Part shown: piece by piece, positions 6,607 to 8,631 of the stretch
Position numbering within the stretch: position 1 is the stretch's first letter
Layout of the letters: the number at the start of each line of letters is the position of its first letter
NCBI GenBank assembly: GCA_030036915.1
Contig: JASHSC010000465.1
Span: forward strand, 1 to 8,631
DNA: 8,631 nt
Origin: Terriglobia bacterium
GTDB lineage: Bacteria > Acidobacteriota > Terriglobia > UBA7540
Reading direction: 5' to 3'
Program-made: the position numbers and the translations under genes
The notes under the pieces: generated by a model
Database searches by the model: none
Seen by the model: only the letters and a program-made list of their open reading frames with translations
Told to the model about the DNA's origin: nothing

Positions 6607-8262
6607 ATGATTGGCGTCGTGGGTGATTCTGCCGACCATGAGGTGATCCGCGAGTTCTTTGAGCTGTTCAAAACTCCCTGGGAATTTTGCCGCGTAGGTC
6701 AACAATACGACGTTATTCTCTGCGCAGGAGATTGCGACCCCGGAGCAGCTTCCCGAGTTCTGATCTGTTACGCCGGCACCAGAACTCGGCACGATGATAA
6801 GAGTGGGTTCCGGACAGGCCCTCAAGAATCTCATCCCTGCAAGCTCTCGTATCAGGAGGATTGGCTCCCAACCTATGGGAATACCATCACCTTTCTGGAG
6901 GAAAAGAACAATTTGCTTGCGGTTGATGAGTCGGGGAATTGCACCGCATTTGTGCGTCGCGAGGGCGAGAGGATAGTTGCCCGGATTGGCTATAACCTGT
7001 TCGGTGAGGTCCGGAGGCTGCTGGAAGAAGGTCAGCCGATTGCCAATGCCCGAATCCCTGCGCTCGAAATGCACATTGGATTCTTGCGGGATCTCATCAC
7101 CGGCTGTGGCGTGACCCTTTTCGAAGTTCCGCCTGTCCCCGAAGGATATCAATTCATAGTTTGTCTCACTCACGATGTTGACCATCCTTTAGTTCGCCGG
7201 CATCAATGGGACCGAACGATGGTCGGGTTTCTTTATCGGGCGCTTTTCGGCTCGGTGCGCAATTTCATCCGCGGAAGGATCTCTGCTCGTAACCTGCTTT
7301 CCAACTGGGTCGCTGCTTTGAAGCTGCCCTTCGTTTATCTGGGTCTGGTGAAGGACTTCTGGAGCAATTTTGCAGAGCGCTACCTCGAGTTGGAAGGGGG
7401 CCTTGCGTCAACGTTCTTCATCATTCCTTTCAAAGCCCGGCCGGGAAACAAGCGGGATGGCCGAGCGCCAAACTTTCGGGCCGCCGGCTATGGCGCTCGG
7501 GATTTGGAAGAGACAATTCAGCGCTTGGTTTCTGCAGGCTGCGAAGTAGGGCTTCACGGTATCGACGCTTGGCTGGATTCCTCCAGGGGGCTGGAAGAAC
7601 TGAATGAAATTAGGGGCCTCACGAGAACGCAGGAAACCGGCGTGCGCATGCACTGGCTGTATTTCGACCGGCAGTCGCCCCGAACCTTGGAAGAAGCCGG
7701 AGCCACATACGACTCCACCGCCGGCTATAACCAAACGGCAGGATACAAGGCGGGCACAACTCAGGTATATAAGCCGCTCAATGCGACCCAATTGCTCGAA
7801 TTGCCTTTGCATGTGATGGACACGGCGATGTTCTACCCGGATTATCTCAACCTTTCTCCAAACGATGCTCGCGCCTTGTTGTCGGAGGTCGTTGAGAACG
7901 CCGCTCGGTATGGAGGCTGCCTCACCATCAATTGGCATGATCGGAGCCTCGCTCCGGAAAGGCAATGGAGCGCGCCATACCGGGAATTAATTCAGAACCT
8001 GAGGCTCCGCGGTGCGTGGTTCGCGACGGCAAGTCAGGCGACATCCTGGTTTCGAAAGCGGCGCTCGGTTGGCTTCATGGCAGACGGCTCGGTGCGCGAG
8101 TCGGTGCCGTTAACAGAGCGCAATGATCATGTTCCCGGGTTGCGCCTTCGCGCCCATAAAGCAAGGCAATCGTTTGGCGGGACCACCAATGCTCCGGCGT
8201 ATGTTGATTCCCCACTGAGAGGCAATGCCAGTACCACGGCATTTTGCAACGTGACGAATTGA
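6607..8262 (+). CDS. Divergent polysaccharide deacetylase (NodB/CE4-like) family protein with N-terminal extension
   Basis: A 551-residue protein. Residues 1 to about 180 form a region I cannot assign, with no signal peptide, so the protein appears cytoplasmic or is exported by an unrecognised route. From about 183 it matches the pattern of divergent NodB-like deacetylases: LTHDVDH around 187-193 corresponds to motif 1, with Asp190 and Asp192. GCEVGLHGID with His317 corresponds to motif 2, but lacks the second His of the usual HxxxH. RMHWLYF with Arg347 and His349 resembles the RxH segment of this branch. A GYKAGT-type segment follows, and INWHDR with His444 is the C-terminal His motif. CE4 enzymes remove N- or O-acetyl groups from glycans using a divalent metal, but whether this one is catalytic is uncertain. 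The last 60 or so residues are polar with one possible strand (GLRLRAHKA). It follows the AsnB-like gene by 12 bases, suggesting coupled expression. XrtA-linked deacetylases are a related alternative, but no exosortase is visible. Confidence 0.82.
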   Translation: MIGVVGDSADHEVIREFFELFKTPWEFCRVGQQYDVILCAGDCDPGAASRVLICYAGTRTRHDDKSGFRTGPQESHPCKLSYQEDWLPTYGNTITFLEEKNNLLAVDESGNCTAFVRREGERIVARIGYNLFGEVRRLLEEGQPIANARIPALEMHIGFLRDLITGCGVTLFEVPPVPEGYQFIVCLTHDVDHPLVRRHQWDRTMVGFLYRALFGSVRNFIRGRISARNLLSNWVAALKLPFVYLGLVKDFWSNFAERYLELEGGLASTFFIIPFKARPGNKRDGRAPNFRAAGYGARDLEETIQRLVSAGCEVGLHGIDAWLDSSRGLEELNEIRGLTRTQETGVRMHWLYFDRQSPRTLEEAGATYDSTAGYNQTAGYKAGTTQVYKPLNATQLLELPLHVMDTAMFYPDYLNLSPNDARALLSEVVENAARYGGCLTINWHDRSLAPERQWSAPYRELIQNLRLRGAWFATASQATSWFRKRRSVGFMADGSVRESVPLTERNDHVPGLRLRAHKARQSFGGTTNAPAYVDSPLRGNASTTAFCNVTN

Positions 8263-8298
8263 ATCGCCAGAGGGTGATTACGCTGATTTCCTTATTCC

Positions 8299-8631
8299 AT
8301 GGCACAAGTTAACTCCGAAAATCAAACCGAGCCGCACCCCTTTATTGTTTCGCCGGAGGACCGCATCCTGATTACCGGCGCCTCCGGATTTATCGGGCGG
8401 CGGGTTGTATCGAGCCTTATGGAGCGTGGATTTTACAATCTCGTTTGCTTCACCCGGCCTTCCAGCGATTTTGGGGGAATTGAAGCAACTGCTAAGCGGG
8501 GGCCAAGTGGAATGAGTCCGGCCATCTTCACGGGCAACTTGCTTTCCCGCGAGGATTGCGACTCCGCCACGAAAAATGTTGCGGTGATTCTCCACCTGGC
8601 GGCCGGCACTGGGGAAAAGTCCTTTCCCGAT
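8299..8631 (+). CDS. NAD(P)-dependent sugar epimerase/dehydratase, 3'-truncated by window edge
   Basis: An open frame starts at ATG 8299 and runs to the window end with no stop (111 codons visible). After a polar 20-residue leader, the extended short-chain dehydrogenase signature ILITGASGFIGRRVV begins near residue 24. It contains the GxxGxxG dinucleotide-binding loop and closes the first beta-alpha-beta unit. Later, ILHLAAGTGEKSF matches the fourth-strand HLAA segment of nucleotide-sugar epimerases and dehydratases. The catalytic YxxxK lies beyond the window, so the exact reaction (C4-epimerase, 4,6-dehydratase or reductase) cannot be decided. An in-frame stop at 8284-8286 rules out a longer N-terminus. 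An AGAGGG sequence at 8269-8274 is too far upstream (24 bases) to be a normal ribosome site, so initiation looks weak. In context it probably modifies the sugar nucleotide made by the upstream dehydrogenase or supplies another one. Confidence 0.88.
   Translation, partial: MAQVNSENQTEPHPFIVSPEDRILITGASGFIGRRVVSSLMERGFYNLVCFTRPSSDFGGIEATAKRGPSGMSPAIFTGNLLSREDCDSATKNVAVILHLAAGTGEKSFPD

Noticed and set aside
5896..7185. 429-codon open frame on the minus strand
   Set aside because: It runs antisense across the AsnB-like and deacetylase-like genes, whose conserved motifs are intact on the + strand. No motif or ribosome site supports it.
4705..8262. Exosortase (XrtA/PEP-CTERM) locus, suggested by the amidotransferase and deacetylase pair
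   Set aside because: Both families occur in exosortase loci, but no exosortase, PEP-CTERM protein or other marker gene is in the window, and the WbpA-type dehydrogenase fits a general O-antigen or capsule cluster equally well. It is left as an open alternative.
8278..8595. 105-codon minus-strand frame at the right edge
   Set aside because: The + strand frame here encodes a clear Rossmann TGASGFIG and HLAAG pattern, so the antisense frame is a shadow.

Overview
This 8.6 kb window is a densely packed, one-directional stretch of a bacterial surface- or exopolysaccharide biosynthesis cluster. All seven supported genes are on the + strand. They are separated by 12 to 52 bases, apart from one 11-base overlap, which suggests a single operon whose promoter and terminator lie outside the window. 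Base composition is moderate (about 54-56% G+C by eye), with bacterial Shine-Dalgarno-like sites before several genes. I see no ribosomal, tRNA, phage, insertion-sequence or CRISPR material. The set is typical of a Gram-negative-type or environmental bacterium such as Acidobacteriota or Proteobacteria, but the sequence does not fix the phylum.

Layout: (1) the 3' portion of a GT4/GT-B glycosyltransferase, cut by the left edge (1-1014); (2) a complete GT2/GT-A glycosyltransferase (1067-1996); (3) a 431-residue predicted alpha/alpha-toroid protein resembling proteins annotated VpsJ-like in polysaccharide clusters (2018-3313); (4) a WbpA-type UDP-N-acetylglucosamine 6-dehydrogenase (3303-4661); (5) an AsnB-type glutamine amidotransferase (4705-6594); (6) a large protein with a divergent polysaccharide-deacetylase (NodB/CE4-like) domain (6607-8262); (7) the 5' end of an NAD(P)-dependent sugar epimerase/dehydratase, cut by the right edge (8299-8631).

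A coherent reading is as follows. The dehydrogenase makes UDP-GlcNAcA, and the short-chain dehydrogenase may epimerise it or a related sugar. The AsnB-like enzyme may convert a uronic acid carboxylate to a uronamide, as proposed for WbpS-type enzymes in Pseudomonas O-antigen clusters. The two glycosyltransferases add sugars to a lipid-linked repeat unit. The deacetylase-like and toroid proteins may tailor the glycan. No flippase, polymerase, initiating glycosyl-phosphate transferase, chain-length regulator or exosortase is visible, so the export route is unknown.

The points most worth a second look are a Glu-to-Gln change at the conserved GEGxDE motif of the AsnB-like enzyme, a Cys-containing insertion built from an imperfect 15-bp repeat in the dehydrogenase, the unassigned toroid protein, and the non-canonical metal-binding motif and unassigned N-terminal region of the deacetylase-like protein. 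None of these is proof of a new system; the cluster as a whole is a recognisable polysaccharide locus.
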